NCBI RefSeq assembly: GCF_009857445.1
Contig: NZ_WWCN01000021.1
Coordinates: 31,922 to 95,921, forward strand
DNA: 64,000 bases
DNA from: Duganella flavida
GTDB taxonomy: Bacteria; Pseudomonadota; Gammaproteobacteria; Burkholderiales; Burkholderiaceae_D
Reading direction: 5' to 3'
Shown: positions 43,147 to 52,236 of the stretch, one piece after another
How the letters are laid out: every line of letters begins with the position of its first letter
Numbering within the stretch: the first letter of the stretch is position 1
Translations under genes and position numbers: made by a program
The notes under the pieces: model-generated
Database searches by the model: none
Seen by the model: the letters and a program-made list of their open reading frames with translations, nothing else
What the model was told of the DNA's origin: nothing

Positions 43147-44452
43147 TCACCGGCAGATCGATGGTGGACAACTGCCCTTCACGCACCACCACCTTACCGT
43201 TGATGATGCTGTAAGCGACATTCGGCGGCGTGCAGAACACCAGCGCCGCGACCGGGTCGTGTAGCGCCCCCGCCATGCCGATGCCATCCAGCTTGAACAT
43301 CACGATGTCCGCCGACATACCCGGCTTGATAGCGCCGATGTCATCGCGGTTCAGTACTTTGGCGCCTCCCAGCGTGGCCACCTCCAGCGCCTGCCGCGCC
43401 GTCATCGCGTCCGGGCCGAATCCCACGCGCTGCAGCAGCATGGCCTGGCGCACTTCACCCATCATATGACCGGCATCGTTGGAGGCGCTGCCGTCCACGC
43501 CCAGGCCCACCGATACGCCGCGATCCAGCATCTTGCGGATCGGCGCGATACCGGAAGCGAGCCGCATGTTGGAACATGGGCAGTGCGCGATGCCGGTGCC
43601 GGTGCGGGCGAACATGTAGATGCCATCGTCGTCCAGCTGTACGCAGTGGGCGTGCCACACGTCCGGGCCTACCCAGCCGCAGTCCTCGGCGTATTCGGCC
43701 GGAGTCATATTGAATTTTTCACGACTGTAGGCGATGTCGTTGACGTTTTCCGCCAGGTGCGTATGCATCGACACGCCGTAGCTGCGCGCCAGCTTGGCCG
43801 ATTCTTTCATCAAGTCCTGCGACACCGAGAACGGCGAGCAAGGCGCCACCACGATGCGCTGCATGGCGTGGCGGCTGGCGTCGTTGTAGGTTTCGATCAA
43901 GCGCTGCGTGTCTTTTAAAATCGCACCCTCTTCTTCCACCACGCGGTCCGGCGGCAAGCCGCCTTTCGACTGCCCCACGCTCATGCTGCCGCGCGAGGCG
44001 TGGAAGCGCATGCCGATCTTTTGCGCGGCTTCGATGCTGTCATCGAGCTGGCAGTCGTTCGGGTAGATGTAGAGGTGATCGCTGCTCGTCGTGCAGCCGG
44101 ACAGGATCAATTCAGCCATCGCCGTCAGCGTGGAGACGTGCACCATTTCGGCGGTGAGGCCGGCCCACAGCGAATAGAGGTTGGTCAGCCAGTTGAACAA
44201 CTCGCCGTTCTGCGCAGCGGGAATGGCGCGCGTCAGACTTTGGTACATGTGGTGATGGGTGTTGACGAGGCCTGGCATCACCACATGGCCGGCAGCGTCG
44301 ATGACTTCATCGGCGGTTTGCGGCAGGTCGACGCTGGCGCCGACTTGTTCGATCACGTTATCGCGGATGAAGACCGCGCCGTTGGCGATCTCCCGGCGCG
44401 CATCGTCCATGGTGACCAGCACACGGGCATTTTTAATGAGCAGTGTTTTCAT
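43097..44452 (-). CDS. amidohydrolase, 8-oxoguanine deaminase type
   Basis: A 451-residue cytoplasmic amidohydrolase of the TrzN/AtzA subgroup, whose bacterial members include 8-oxoguanine deaminase. Zinc ligands are in NTHHHMYQSLTR, MHTHLAENVND, WHAHCVQLD and GLGVDGSASND (the last Asp). CPCSNMRLASG also fits this group. It likely removes the amino group from a purine or related heterocycle. The ATG at 44452 overlaps the stop of the hydrolase gene before it (ATGA), so the two enzymes are co-translated and may act in one pathway. Convergent with the chaperone-like gene, with 50 bases of shared end. Confidence 0.9.
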   Translation of the reverse strand: MKTLLIKNARVLVTMDDARREIANGAVFIRDNVIEQVGASVDLPQTADEVIDAAGHVVMPGLVNTHHHMYQSLTRAIPAAQNGELFNWLTNLYSLWAGLTAEMVHVSTLTAMAELILSGCTTSSDHLYIYPNDCQLDDSIEAAQKIGMRFHASRGSMSVGQSKGGLPPDRVVEEEGAILKDTQRLIETYNDASRHAMQRIVVAPCSPFSVSQDLMKESAKLARSYGVSMHTHLAENVNDIAYSREKFNMTPAEYAEDCGWVGPDVWHAHCVQLDDDGIYMFARTGTGIAHCPCSNMRLASGIAPIRKMLDRGVSVGLGVDGSASNDAGHMMGEVRQAMLLQRVGFGPDAMTARQALEVATLGGAKVLNRDDIGAIKPGMSADIVMFKLDGIGMAGALHDPVAALVFCTPPNVAYSIINGKVVVREGQLSTIDLPVIIERHNALSLQLAAGA

Positions 44453-46497
44453 TGTGCGAACAGGTAGTTGCAGCCTTGATCGGATGGATCGCGGGCGACG
44501 ATGCGGTCATACAGGCCGACATTTTCTTTCATCGTGCGCTCCACGTCTTCTTGCAGCAGCAAGCCGGCAGCGACCTGGCGCTCGGCTGCGGCGCGCACAG
44601 CGGCCGCGTAAGCGTCGCGATTCGCATAGCGCGCTTCGAGGCTGAGACGCGGATCGCCGGCCGCCATACGTTCCGCTTCGGTACGGGCGAACGGTACGAA
44701 GCTGCCGTCGAAGCGCGAGGTGGCCCATGCAAAGCCGGTGTCCGGCGCGCGCAAGTTCCAGCCAGTGTGGGTGCCGAGCGGCGCTTGCAGTTCTACGAGG
44801 CGCACACCGCCCTTGTCGTTGCCGTCCGCATCCGGCGTTGGCACGCGGGTTTCATAGTCATCGCCATGTTTCGGCGGCACGACGTCTGCGATGCCTTGCG
44901 CGGCGAAGCGGCGGCCAAAGTCCAGGCGCGGTTCACGCAAATTTTGCTCCGGCGGCGTCAGACCGAAACCTTTCGGGAAGATGGCGCGGTAATCGGCTAC
45001 AGTGGTCAGTGTGCCGTCGGCCAGTTGCGGGTAGGCGTTGGCTGGCGGCTGCTTGCCTTTGGTAGTCCAGTCGTCCAGTGCGACGATCAGCGCGCGCATC
45101 GGCAGGTAATGGTCGCTGGTCGATACGCAAGCGGTGAAAGGCGCGCGCTTGTTGGAGCGGCCGACGTAGTGCTGCGCGCCCATGAAACCGTAGATGCGCA
45201 CATTGTCGGCTGGGGCCACATCGCGCTCGCCGTCTGCACTGGTGGCGATCAGCGAAGCGCCCCGGTTCCAGAATTCGGTGGAGGTGTTTGCGTAGAACAG
45301 CTTCGGCAGGTTGCCTTGCTTGTCGCGCGCCTTGTCCAGCGTGGAGGCGGTTTTTCCGGTGGCCGGATCGCGCGTCGGCGTGCTGGTGAAGGGGAAGGCA
45401 TCGGCAGGATAGTCATGCTCCTCCATCATCGATGGATGGCGCGTCGGCTGTGCGAAGCGGCTGTTGAAGCCTGCCGAGCCACCGGCGCCCGGCACTTGCA
45501 GGTACGCGCCGTCGAATACCAGCTTGCCGCCTTCATCAACGTTAAGGCCATCGGTCATCATGCGGCCAATCACGCGGCCGGACTGGCTGATGCCGAACAT
45601 GAGCACATTGCGCGGCACAGGCGCGCCTTCAAAGGGGTGATCGCGGAAGTAGGACAGCAGGTCGCGGATCCCGGCCAGACCGGCGCCGGTCACGTAAGGG
45701 TCCTTGGCGACGTAGGTGATCTCGTAAATAGTATCGGGCTTGAAGCCGCCTTCCAACTGCACGCGGCCCGGACCGCCCTTCAGTTCCGGCTCAACGAAGT
45801 GCCAAGCGCTGCGCGGAATCGGCTTGCGCTTGTCCCCCTGGCGCGCGCGTTCGGTCAGCTGGGCATGCGGATCGTTGGGGGTGGCTGGTTCGTAGGTCAG
45901 GCCGCGCATGCCAGCGTAAGAAATGACGTCAGTCGGCGCGTTGACGGTGAATTCGTTCTGCACTTTGCCTTTAACGCCTTTCGCCACCGGCGGTGCAAAC
46001 ACCAGCGGGCGCGGCACCGTGCCAGCCACCGGCACGGTCGGCGCGACGTCCCACGTCCAGGCGGAGAACAACAGCGAGAAGCCGTGGCGCATCAGGAAAC
46101 CGTCGCCCGCGTCGGCAGCGGTGGTGGGATCGTTATTAGCCGGGCTGCGGCCATTGACCTGCCCGAGGATGGCGATGTTGCCGCGATTGTTCACATCGTA
46201 AAGCAGCGTGCTTGGCTGCGTACCAGTTGGGCGCAGCAGCACAAATTCACTGGAAAACAGCACGCGGCCTTGCTTGTCGCGCGGGGCTTTTTTCAGGTCA
46301 ACGATGGCCGCATTGGCTGCGGCCTTGGGATCGAGTGCGTAGAAAGCGATGCCGCGTATCTTTTCATACGCGCCATATTCGCCGAAGGTGACACCGGGAG
46401 CGAACGGCACACGTTCAACTACTTGAATGCGTTCGACTGCGGCATGTGCCGTGGTTACTGCCGCCGCCATCGCCAACATCATCAACTTGCGTTTCAT
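44449..46497 (-). CDS. secreted alpha/beta hydrolase domain protein
   Basis: A 682-residue exported protein of the large alpha/beta hydrolase-domain family (Abhydrolase_10 type). Signal peptide MKRKLMMLAMAAAVTTAHA. The nucleophile serine is probably in LMFGISQSGRVIGRMM; later parts include YFRDHPFEG and GAQHYVGRSN. Substrates of this family are mostly unknown. ATG 46497 is preferred over 46518 because it begins the signal peptide and has GGAG upstream. Its stop overlaps the start of the deaminase gene. Confidence 0.85.
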   Translation of the reverse strand: MKRKLMMLAMAAAVTTAHAAVERIQVVERVPFAPGVTFGEYGAYEKIRGIAFYALDPKAAANAAIVDLKKAPRDKQGRVLFSSEFVLLRPTGTQPSTLLYDVNNRGNIAILGQVNGRSPANNDPTTAADAGDGFLMRHGFSLLFSAWTWDVAPTVPVAGTVPRPLVFAPPVAKGVKGKVQNEFTVNAPTDVISYAGMRGLTYEPATPNDPHAQLTERARQGDKRKPIPRSAWHFVEPELKGGPGRVQLEGGFKPDTIYEITYVAKDPYVTGAGLAGIRDLLSYFRDHPFEGAPVPRNVLMFGISQSGRVIGRMMTDGLNVDEGGKLVFDGAYLQVPGAGGSAGFNSRFAQPTRHPSMMEEHDYPADAFPFTSTPTRDPATGKTASTLDKARDKQGNLPKLFYANTSTEFWNRGASLIATSADGERDVAPADNVRIYGFMGAQHYVGRSNKRAPFTACVSTSDHYLPMRALIVALDDWTTKGKQPPANAYPQLADGTLTTVADYRAIFPKGFGLTPPEQNLREPRLDFGRRFAAQGIADVVPPKHGDDYETRVPTPDADGNDKGGVRLVELQAPLGTHTGWNLRAPDTGFAWATSRFDGSFVPFARTEAERMAAGDPRLSLEARYANRDAYAAAVRAAAERQVAAGLLLQEDVERTMKENVGLYDRIVARDPSDQGCNYLFAQ

Positions 46498-46661
46498 CCC
46501 AGCGCTCCCGATATGCAAAGCGCCTATCGTAGCAAGCTACTTAACAGACGTCTACCCACTGCCCTTCCGTGACGGAAGCCAGCAACGCCGGCGTAATGCG
46601 GATCGCGCTGTTGATCGAGCGTGCGGCCGGCAGCACTTCGTCAAAATTACATAGGCTGGTA

Positions 46662-47732
46662 TCAAGTTGGAGTATCTACATCGTCCCACTCGCGCTCTTC
46701 AAAGCGTACCAGCCAGTTCAGGGCGTGGTGGCGTTCTTGCAGTACGCCGTCGTTCAGATTAGCGGGGGCTGGCGTTTTTTTCAGGATGGCCTGGCGGCTG
46801 GCCCAGTGCTGGCGGTAGTTCAGGTCCAGCGCGTCCAGCAGCTCTGGGGCCGAGCGCGCGACCGGCTGCTTGCGCAAACCGTCGGTGCCACGATCGATCA
46901 CCGTACTGGAGATCGACGACACATCGCAGATCGCATCCGCGAAAGGCAATTCCGCTTGCAATCCAAGCGCCCATTGCAGCACCAGGATGGCCTCATAACG
47001 CCACAGGAACTTGGTGATCTCCTGCTCCGAGGGCGCCTCCAGCGCCAGGAAATCGCGCTCGGCGTCGGTCAACGCGGCGAAGGCCGGCGGGAAGCTTTGC
47101 TGCAGTTCGGCCACCGTGAGCGGCGTCTTGCTGTTCAACGATTCCGCGCGGATGGCGACCACGTACAGCGCCAGCATGCGGCGCAGGATATCTTCCGGTG
47201 CGCGCTGGCGCAACTCAGACTCGGAGACCAGTGGCGGCAAATCGGTAGGCACGGTGATCTTGAGGGCGGCCAGCTGCTCCTCGCTGCGTGCCTTGCGCTG
47301 CCAGGCTTGCGGCGGATACGGCACCACGGCTTTCGGGTCGCCGTCGCCGGTAATGGCCAGCAGCACACGGCCTTGCGGATCGCGCACGCTGCCGTCGGCC
47401 ATGAAGGCGAGTGCATTGGCTGCCTCGGCCCAAGCGTGGAAATCAGCCATGTGATCCGGATCGACCGCGAGGCTGATGTGGTGCTGCGTGCGTTGCAGGT
47501 GACGGATTACGTGATAGCGGGTGCGGCTCATCGCGCCTTGGCCTTGCTCGGCCAGCAGGTGCATCATGCCGTTCAGGTGCGGCGCCAGTTCCTTGCCGGA
47601 CAAGTCGCGGCGGCCGTTCACCACGTGCGGGAAGGCTGGCTTGGGTACTTCACCCACGGTGCAGTAGGCGTTGAGCAGGACATGGTTGCTGATGTCCTTC
47701 GGAGAAAACAGCTGCTTGAGTCGATTTAGCAT
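46662..47732 (-). CDS. DUF4272 protein
   Basis: A 356-residue cytoplasmic protein of the DUF4272 family. The core is LRQRAPEDILRRMLALYVVAIRAE followed by FLWRYEAILVLQWALGLQAELPF and LDLNYRQHWASRQAIL. Function unknown. It begins 14 bases after the aldo/keto reductase and is the last gene of the run that starts with the amino acid transporter, so it may be on the same transcript. The sequence has no signal peptide, although it starts with a hydrophobic Leu-rich stretch. Confidence 0.85.
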   Translation of the reverse strand: MLNRLKQLFSPKDISNHVLLNAYCTVGEVPKPAFPHVVNGRRDLSGKELAPHLNGMMHLLAEQGQGAMSRTRYHVIRHLQRTQHHISLAVDPDHMADFHAWAEAANALAFMADGSVRDPQGRVLLAITGDGDPKAVVPYPPQAWQRKARSEEQLAALKITVPTDLPPLVSESELRQRAPEDILRRMLALYVVAIRAESLNSKTPLTVAELQQSFPPAFAALTDAERDFLALEAPSEQEITKFLWRYEAILVLQWALGLQAELPFADAICDVSSISSTVIDRGTDGLRKQPVARSAPELLDALDLNYRQHWASRQAILKKTPAPANLNDGVLQERHHALNWLVRFEEREWDDVDTPT

Positions 47733-47746
47733 AACAATTTGATCAT

Positions 47747-48586
47747 TTATCGCATATCCAGCGCGCGGCGACGGCGCGGCGGCGGGAATGCCTTGTCCAA
47801 TGCGGCCAGATCGTCGGCGGAAAGCCGGAGGTCGGCCGCAGCGCGGTTGGCGCGCAAGTGTACAGGATCGACAGCCTTGGGGATAGCAATCACGCCCTCC
47901 TGATGCAGCACCCAGGCTAGCGCGATCTGCGCCGGCGTGACGCCGTGCGCGTTGGCGATCGCCTTGAGACCGGGATTTTCCAGCAGCGCCGCCTGCTCAC
48001 GGCCCGAGGTTTCCAGCGGCGAGTAAGCCATGATGGGCATGCCCTGCGCTCGCGCCCACGGCAGCAGGTCGAACTCAATCCCGCGTTTCATCAGGTTGTA
48101 GAGGACTTGATTGGTGGCGGGCGCGCCGTAGGCCTGGGCCTCTTCCATGTTTTCAAGATCAAAATTACTGACGCCGTAGGCTTTGATCTTGCCGGCTTTT
48201 TTCAGCGTTTCGAAGCCATCGAAGGTTTCGGCCAGCGGGTGGTGGCCCTGCCAGTGCAGCAGATACAGATCGATGGCCTCAATCTTCAAACGCCGTAAAC
48301 TGCGTTCGCAAGCCTCCTGCACGCCCTCAAAGCTGGCGTTATGCGGATACACCTTGCTGACAATGAAGGCCTCATCGCGACGCCCGGCGATGGCCGCGCC
48401 AACCACCTCCTCTGCCCCGCCTTCAGCGTACATCTCGGCGGTATCGATCAAGGTCATGCCCAGATCAAGCCCCATCTGCAAAGCCCGCACCTCATCCTGC
48501 CGCCGCGCCGCCTTCTCGCCCATATTCCAGGTCCCCTGCCCTACAGCGGGAACGGCGACACCTGACGGGAAAGCGACAGTTTTCAT
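47747..48586 (-). CDS. aldo/keto reductase
   Basis: A 279-residue NADPH-dependent reductase with the TIM-barrel aldo/keto fold. The catalytic tetrad is visible: Asp in IDTAEMY, Tyr in the same motif, Lys in FIVSKVYP, His in LLHWQGHH. The coenzyme-binding part is AIPKAVDPVHLRANRAA. The substrate is unknown. The ATG at 48586 shares a base with the stop of livF (TGATG), so it is translated from the transporter message; a role in keto-acid or aldehyde metabolism linked to amino acid uptake is only a guess from that position. Confidence 0.9.
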   Translation of the reverse strand: MKTVAFPSGVAVPAVGQGTWNMGEKAARRQDEVRALQMGLDLGMTLIDTAEMYAEGGAEEVVGAAIAGRRDEAFIVSKVYPHNASFEGVQEACERSLRRLKIEAIDLYLLHWQGHHPLAETFDGFETLKKAGKIKAYGVSNFDLENMEEAQAYGAPATNQVLYNLMKRGIEFDLLPWARAQGMPIMAYSPLETSGREQAALLENPGLKAIANAHGVTPAQIALAWVLHQEGVIAIPKAVDPVHLRANRAAADLRLSADDLAALDKAFPPPRRRRALDMR

Positions 48587-49308
48587 CAGTGGCCTCCGCC
48601 AAGGTAGGCGGCGATGACTTTGGGGTCGGTTTTCAGACTTTCGGCAGGGCCGTGGACGGAGATGCTGCCGTTTTCCAGGACGTAGCCGTAGTCGGCGACG
48701 TTCAGCGCGGCGGCGGCGAATTGTTCGACCAGCAGCATGGTGACGCCTTCGGACTTCAGGCGCTGGATGATGCGGAAGACTTCCTCCACCAGAATCGGCG
48801 CGAGGCCCATCGATGGTTCGTCCAGCAGCACCACTTCGGGATTCAGCATCACAGCGCGCGCCATGGCCAGCATTTGCTGCTCGCCGCCGGACAACGTGCC
48901 TGCCAACTGCGTTTGCCGTTCCTTCAAACGCGGAAATAGCTCCAGCGCTTTTTCCAGATCGTGCTTGATGTCGCCTTTCGGCCGCGCGCGCGTGAAGCGT
49001 GGGAAGGCACCCAGCAGCAGATTATCGGTCACGCTCATGGAGGCGAACACGCGCCGCCCTTCCGGCGAATGCGCCAGCCCTGCCCGCGCAATTTTGTGCG
49101 AGTCGTAGCCGGTGATGTCTTTGCCGTCCAGCGTCACTTTGCCGCCCTTCGGTTTGATCATGCCGGAGATGGCGCGCATGGTGGTGGTCTTGCCGGCGCC
49201 GTTGGAGCCGATCAGCGTCACCAGCTTCCCTTTCGGGACGTCCAGCGAAATGCCGTGCAAGACTTCGACTTTACCGTAGGCCGCGTGCAGATTGGAGATC
49301 GATAGCAT
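48586..49308 (-). CDS. livF: branched-chain amino acid ABC transporter ATPase LivF
   Basis: A 240-residue ATPase of the HAAT-type importer. Walker A GSNGAGKTT, signature LSGGEQQMLAMARA, Walker B VVLLDEPSMGL, and the LivF-type tail VADYGYVLENGSISVHGPAESL. It pairs with the LivG half of the fused protein upstream; together they drive the transport of Leu/Ile/Val or related compounds. ATG 49308 has GAGGA before it. Confidence 0.94.
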   Translation of the reverse strand: MLSISNLHAAYGKVEVLHGISLDVPKGKLVTLIGSNGAGKTTTMRAISGMIKPKGGKVTLDGKDITGYDSHKIARAGLAHSPEGRRVFASMSVTDNLLLGAFPRFTRARPKGDIKHDLEKALELFPRLKERQTQLAGTLSGGEQQMLAMARAVMLNPEVVLLDEPSMGLAPILVEEVFRIIQRLKSEGVTMLLVEQFAAAALNVADYGYVLENGSISVHGPAESLKTDPKVIAAYLGGGH

Positions 49309-49320
49309 GTCGTGTCCTCG

Positions 49321-51273
49321 TCAGTGCGCCGCCGGCGCTTTGGTGGTGCCGCCGTGTTCTTCGCTGCTGCCGCCCAGGTAGGCTTCGATCACTCTAGGAT
49401 CGCACTGCACCGCAGCGGGTACGCCTTCGCAAATTTTCTGTCCAAAGTCGAGCACTGTCACGGTGTCGGACAGCGCCATCACCACGTCCATGTGGTGCTC
49501 GATCAGGATAATGGTGATGCCGTGGTCACGGATTTTGCGGATAATGGCCATCAGTTCCTTGATGTCCGGCGCAGTCAGGCCGGCCGCCGGCTCATCCAGC
49601 AGCAGCAGGCGTGGACTCAGGCCCAATGCGCGGCCTATCTCCAGCAAGCGCTGTTTGCCATATGGGAGATTGCGCGCTTCCTCGTTCGCCAAATCCGACA
49701 GGCCCACGAATTCGAGGATGCTGGCGGCACGTTCGCGCGCAGCCTTTTCCTCACGCTTGTAACGCGGCGTTTGCAGCATCACATCCAGCACATTCGATTT
49801 GAAGGTGTTGTGCAAGCCGACCAATACGTTTTCGGTCGCCGTCATTTCGCCAAACAGCTGCACGTTCTGGAAAGTACGCGCCACGCCGCCCAACGCGATC
49901 TGCGACGGGGTGCGACCCGAGATCACAGCGCCGGAAAACGCTACTTTGCCTGCTGTCGGTTTGTAGATCCCGGTCAGCACGTTCATCATGGTGCTCTTGC
50001 CGGAACCGTTAGGACCGATCAGCCCATGCACCGAGCCCTGGATCACATTCAGGTCGACTTGATTGAGCGCTTTCAGACCACCGAACTGCATCAGGATTTG
50101 TTCGACGTTGAGCAGGCTGTCGCCGGCCTTGCCGCCTTGCGCGCGCGGGAACGGCTCGGCGTCGCTAGCCGCCACCGCTTTGGCATGCACTACGGAGCGC
50201 CCTATCAAGCCTTGCAGGAATCCGACGATACCATCCTGCAGGTAGTAGACCACGAACAGCGTCATCAACCCGAAGATGGTCAACCGCCAGTCGACGATGT
50301 TCTCAAGCTTGTACGAGAACGCCGCCATGCCAATGGTCGCCACCAGCGGCACCAGCACACCGCGCGGCGTCGGGCGCTTGCGCGCAATCGCCAGCGCGGA
50401 GCCGATCACACCCAGCACCGCCGCAGCAACGGCGATCTGGCGGAACAACTCAATGTCCGCCAACAGGCTAGGAAGCATCACCACGATCATGGCACCGATC
50501 AGGGAGCCGGAGCGCGTCTTGCGGCCGCCCATGATTACCGCCAGCAGGAACAGGATGGTCAATTCAAAGGTGTAGCTGCTCGGATTGATGTACTCCTCCG
50601 AATAGGCATACAGGCTGCCGGACAGACCGGCGAAACCAGCGCTGATGATGAAGGCATATACCTTGTAGCGGTACACGGAGACGCCCATGCAGTCCGACGC
50701 AATCGGGCTGTCGCGCAACGCTTCAAATGCGCGGCCAAGGTTCGATTTCAAAATCCGGTGCACCACCACCAGCGACACCACCATCAACACTGCCACCATG
50801 TAGTAGTACTGAACCTCGTTCAGCTTCTGGCCAAACAGCATCGGCTTGGCGACCTTGATGCCCATCGGACCTTCGGTCAGCCAGGTCATTTCGTTGATCA
50901 GGATCTGGATGATGGTGCCGAAGGCCAGCGTCACCATTGCGAGATACGGACCAGTGACGCGCAAAGCCGGAAGCGCAAGGATGGCGCCGAACAGCGCCGC
51001 CACAATGATGGAAGCGGGCATGGTGATCCAGAACGGCGCGGCCAGTTTCAGCACCAGCACTCCGGTGACGTAAGCGCCGATGCCGAACAAGCCCGCATGG
51101 CCGAGCGACACCTGCCCAGTGTAGCCGACCACGATATCAAGCCCGAACAGCAAAATCGCGTAGATCAGAATCGTTTCGAACAAATGGATGTAGTACGGAT
51201 TCGGGATCAGCGCCGGGTACAGCGCCAGCACCGCCAGTCCGACCACGCTTGCTGCGATGATTGTCTTCTTCAT
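49321..51273 (-). CDS. fused LivM permease - LivG ATPase
   Basis: A 650-residue single chain: residues 1-375 are the LivM permease (about ten membrane helices, with the family sequence SLGHAGLFGIGAYVTGVL and GRAFEALRDSPIASDCMGVSVYRYKVYAFIISAGFAGLSGSLYA), then a linker (RAQGGKAGD), then the LivG ATPase (Walker A GPNGSGKST, signature replaced by the LivG form NLPYGKQRLLEIGRAL, Walker B LLLLDEPAAGL, H-loop IEHHMDVVM). Separate genes are usual; fused forms are known in some Burkholderiales. There is no internal start signal or frameshift at the joint. Three bases separate it from livH. Confidence 0.93.
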   Translation of the reverse strand: MKKTIIAASVVGLAVLALYPALIPNPYYIHLFETILIYAILLFGLDIVVGYTGQVSLGHAGLFGIGAYVTGVLVLKLAAPFWITMPASIIVAALFGAILALPALRVTGPYLAMVTLAFGTIIQILINEMTWLTEGPMGIKVAKPMLFGQKLNEVQYYYMVAVLMVVSLVVVHRILKSNLGRAFEALRDSPIASDCMGVSVYRYKVYAFIISAGFAGLSGSLYAYSEEYINPSSYTFELTILFLLAVIMGGRKTRSGSLIGAMIVVMLPSLLADIELFRQIAVAAAVLGVIGSALAIARKRPTPRGVLVPLVATIGMAAFSYKLENIVDWRLTIFGLMTLFVVYYLQDGIVGFLQGLIGRSVVHAKAVAASDAEPFPRAQGGKAGDSLLNVEQILMQFGGLKALNQVDLNVIQGSVHGLIGPNGSGKSTMMNVLTGIYKPTAGKVAFSGAVISGRTPSQIALGGVARTFQNVQLFGEMTATENVLVGLHNTFKSNVLDVMLQTPRYKREEKAARERAASILEFVGLSDLANEEARNLPYGKQRLLEIGRALGLSPRLLLLDEPAAGLTAPDIKELMAIIRKIRDHGITIILIEHHMDVVMALSDTVTVLDFGQKICEGVPAAVQCDPRVIEAYLGGSSEEHGGTTKAPAAH

Positions 51274-51276
51274 GGG

Positions 51277-52167
51277 TCAGACCTTTTTGATGGCGGCTTT
51301 GCCGAACAGGCCGGATGGTTTCACCGCCAGCACCAGCAGGAGTAGCAGCAAGCCCGGTACGTCCTTGTACCCGGTGGAGATGTAATAGCCGGCCGTGGTC
51401 TCGACCACGCCCAATATCAGGCCGCCGACGATGGCGCCCACGCCCGAAGTCAGGCCGCCGATGATGGCCACCGCAAAGGCTTTGAGGCCGAGCGAGGCGC
51501 CCATGGTGGCGCCGGTCAGGGTCAGCGGCGCCACCAGCACGCCCGCAAACGCGGCAACGGCCGACGACAGCGCGTACGAGAAGGTAATCACCATACGGGT
51601 GTTAATGCCCATCAGGCCCGCCGCATCGCGGTCGTTGGCGGTGGCGACCACCGCTTTGCCGTAGATGGATTTGCGGTTGAAGATTTCGACCGCCGCCATG
51701 ATGGCCAGCGCGCCGACCACCACCGCAATCTGCATCGGCTGCACATTGGCGCCGAAGATTTCTATCGGCGCGGAGGACAGCGGCGACGGGAAAGTCAGAT
51801 CATCCTTGCCCCAGATATTCTCAGCGACGTTTTTAAAGATAATCGCCAGCGCGATGGTAGACATGATCCAGCCGAATTCGGATTTGATCTTGATCGCCGG
51901 CCGCACGCCGATCCATTCGACGAACATGCCTTGCAGCGCGCCAAACACGATCACCAAGGGAATCATCAGCAGGTAGCTCATGTAAGGCCCGCCGTGGATA
52001 GTGCCGACCAGGCTAAGGCCCACCAGTGCGCCCAGCATCAGCGATTCGCCCTGGCCGAAGTTCAGCGTGCCGGAGGTCGCAAACGTCAGTTGGTAACCAA
52101 AGGCGATCACCGCGTAGATCATGCCCAGCGCGATACCGCTGAACACCAGTTGCAGCAAAATTTCCAT
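51277..52167 (-). CDS. livH: branched-chain amino acid permease LivH
   Basis: A 296-residue inner-membrane permease of the LivH type, about eight helices, with FGYQLTFATSGTLNFGQGESLMLGALVGL near the start, and GMSASLGLKAFAVAIIGGLTSG-type region (here TMGASLGLKAFAVAIIGG). It forms the pore with the LivM half of the fused protein. The ATG at 52167 follows GGGGGA; ATG 52170 is too close to it and 52203 is in the hairpin region. Confidence 0.93.
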   Translation of the reverse strand: MEILLQLVFSGIALGMIYAVIAFGYQLTFATSGTLNFGQGESLMLGALVGLSLVGTIHGGPYMSYLLMIPLVIVFGALQGMFVEWIGVRPAIKIKSEFGWIMSTIALAIIFKNVAENIWGKDDLTFPSPLSSAPIEIFGANVQPMQIAVVVGALAIMAAVEIFNRKSIYGKAVVATANDRDAAGLMGINTRMVITFSYALSSAVAAFAGVLVAPLTLTGATMGASLGLKAFAVAIIGGLTSGVGAIVGGLILGVVETTAGYYISTGYKDVPGLLLLLLVLAVKPSGLFGKAAIKKV

Positions 52168-52188
52168 CATTTCCCCCGACAAGAAAAA

Positions 52189-52218
52189 TGGCCAGGCTTG
52201 CATTCACAAGTCTGGCCA
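52189..52218 (-). terminator. hairpin with T-run between livK and livH (partial terminator)
   Basis: TGGCCAGGCTTG (52189-52200) pairs with CAAGTCTGGCCA (52207-52218) with one G-T pair and a six-base loop. Read on the minus strand it is followed by ATTTTTCTT, so it looks like a weak rho-independent terminator just after the binding-protein gene. Confidence 0.7.
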
Positions 52219-52236
52219 CTGTGGCGCTAAGCGGCC

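Noticed and set aside
42417..43264. Overlap of the Lif-like and deaminase genes taken as a sign that one is false
   Set aside because: Both have clear family features up to the overlap; a 50-base convergent overlap at the 3' ends is acceptable.
44443..46572. Long plus-strand open frame opposite the alpha/beta hydrolase gene
   Set aside because: No domain; the minus-strand frame has a signal peptide, serine motif and coupled start with the deaminase.
49312..51345. Long plus-strand open frame opposite the LivM-LivG gene
   Set aside because: His/Gln/Arg-rich translation typical of the complement of a GC-rich gene; the real gene has Walker motifs and membrane helices.
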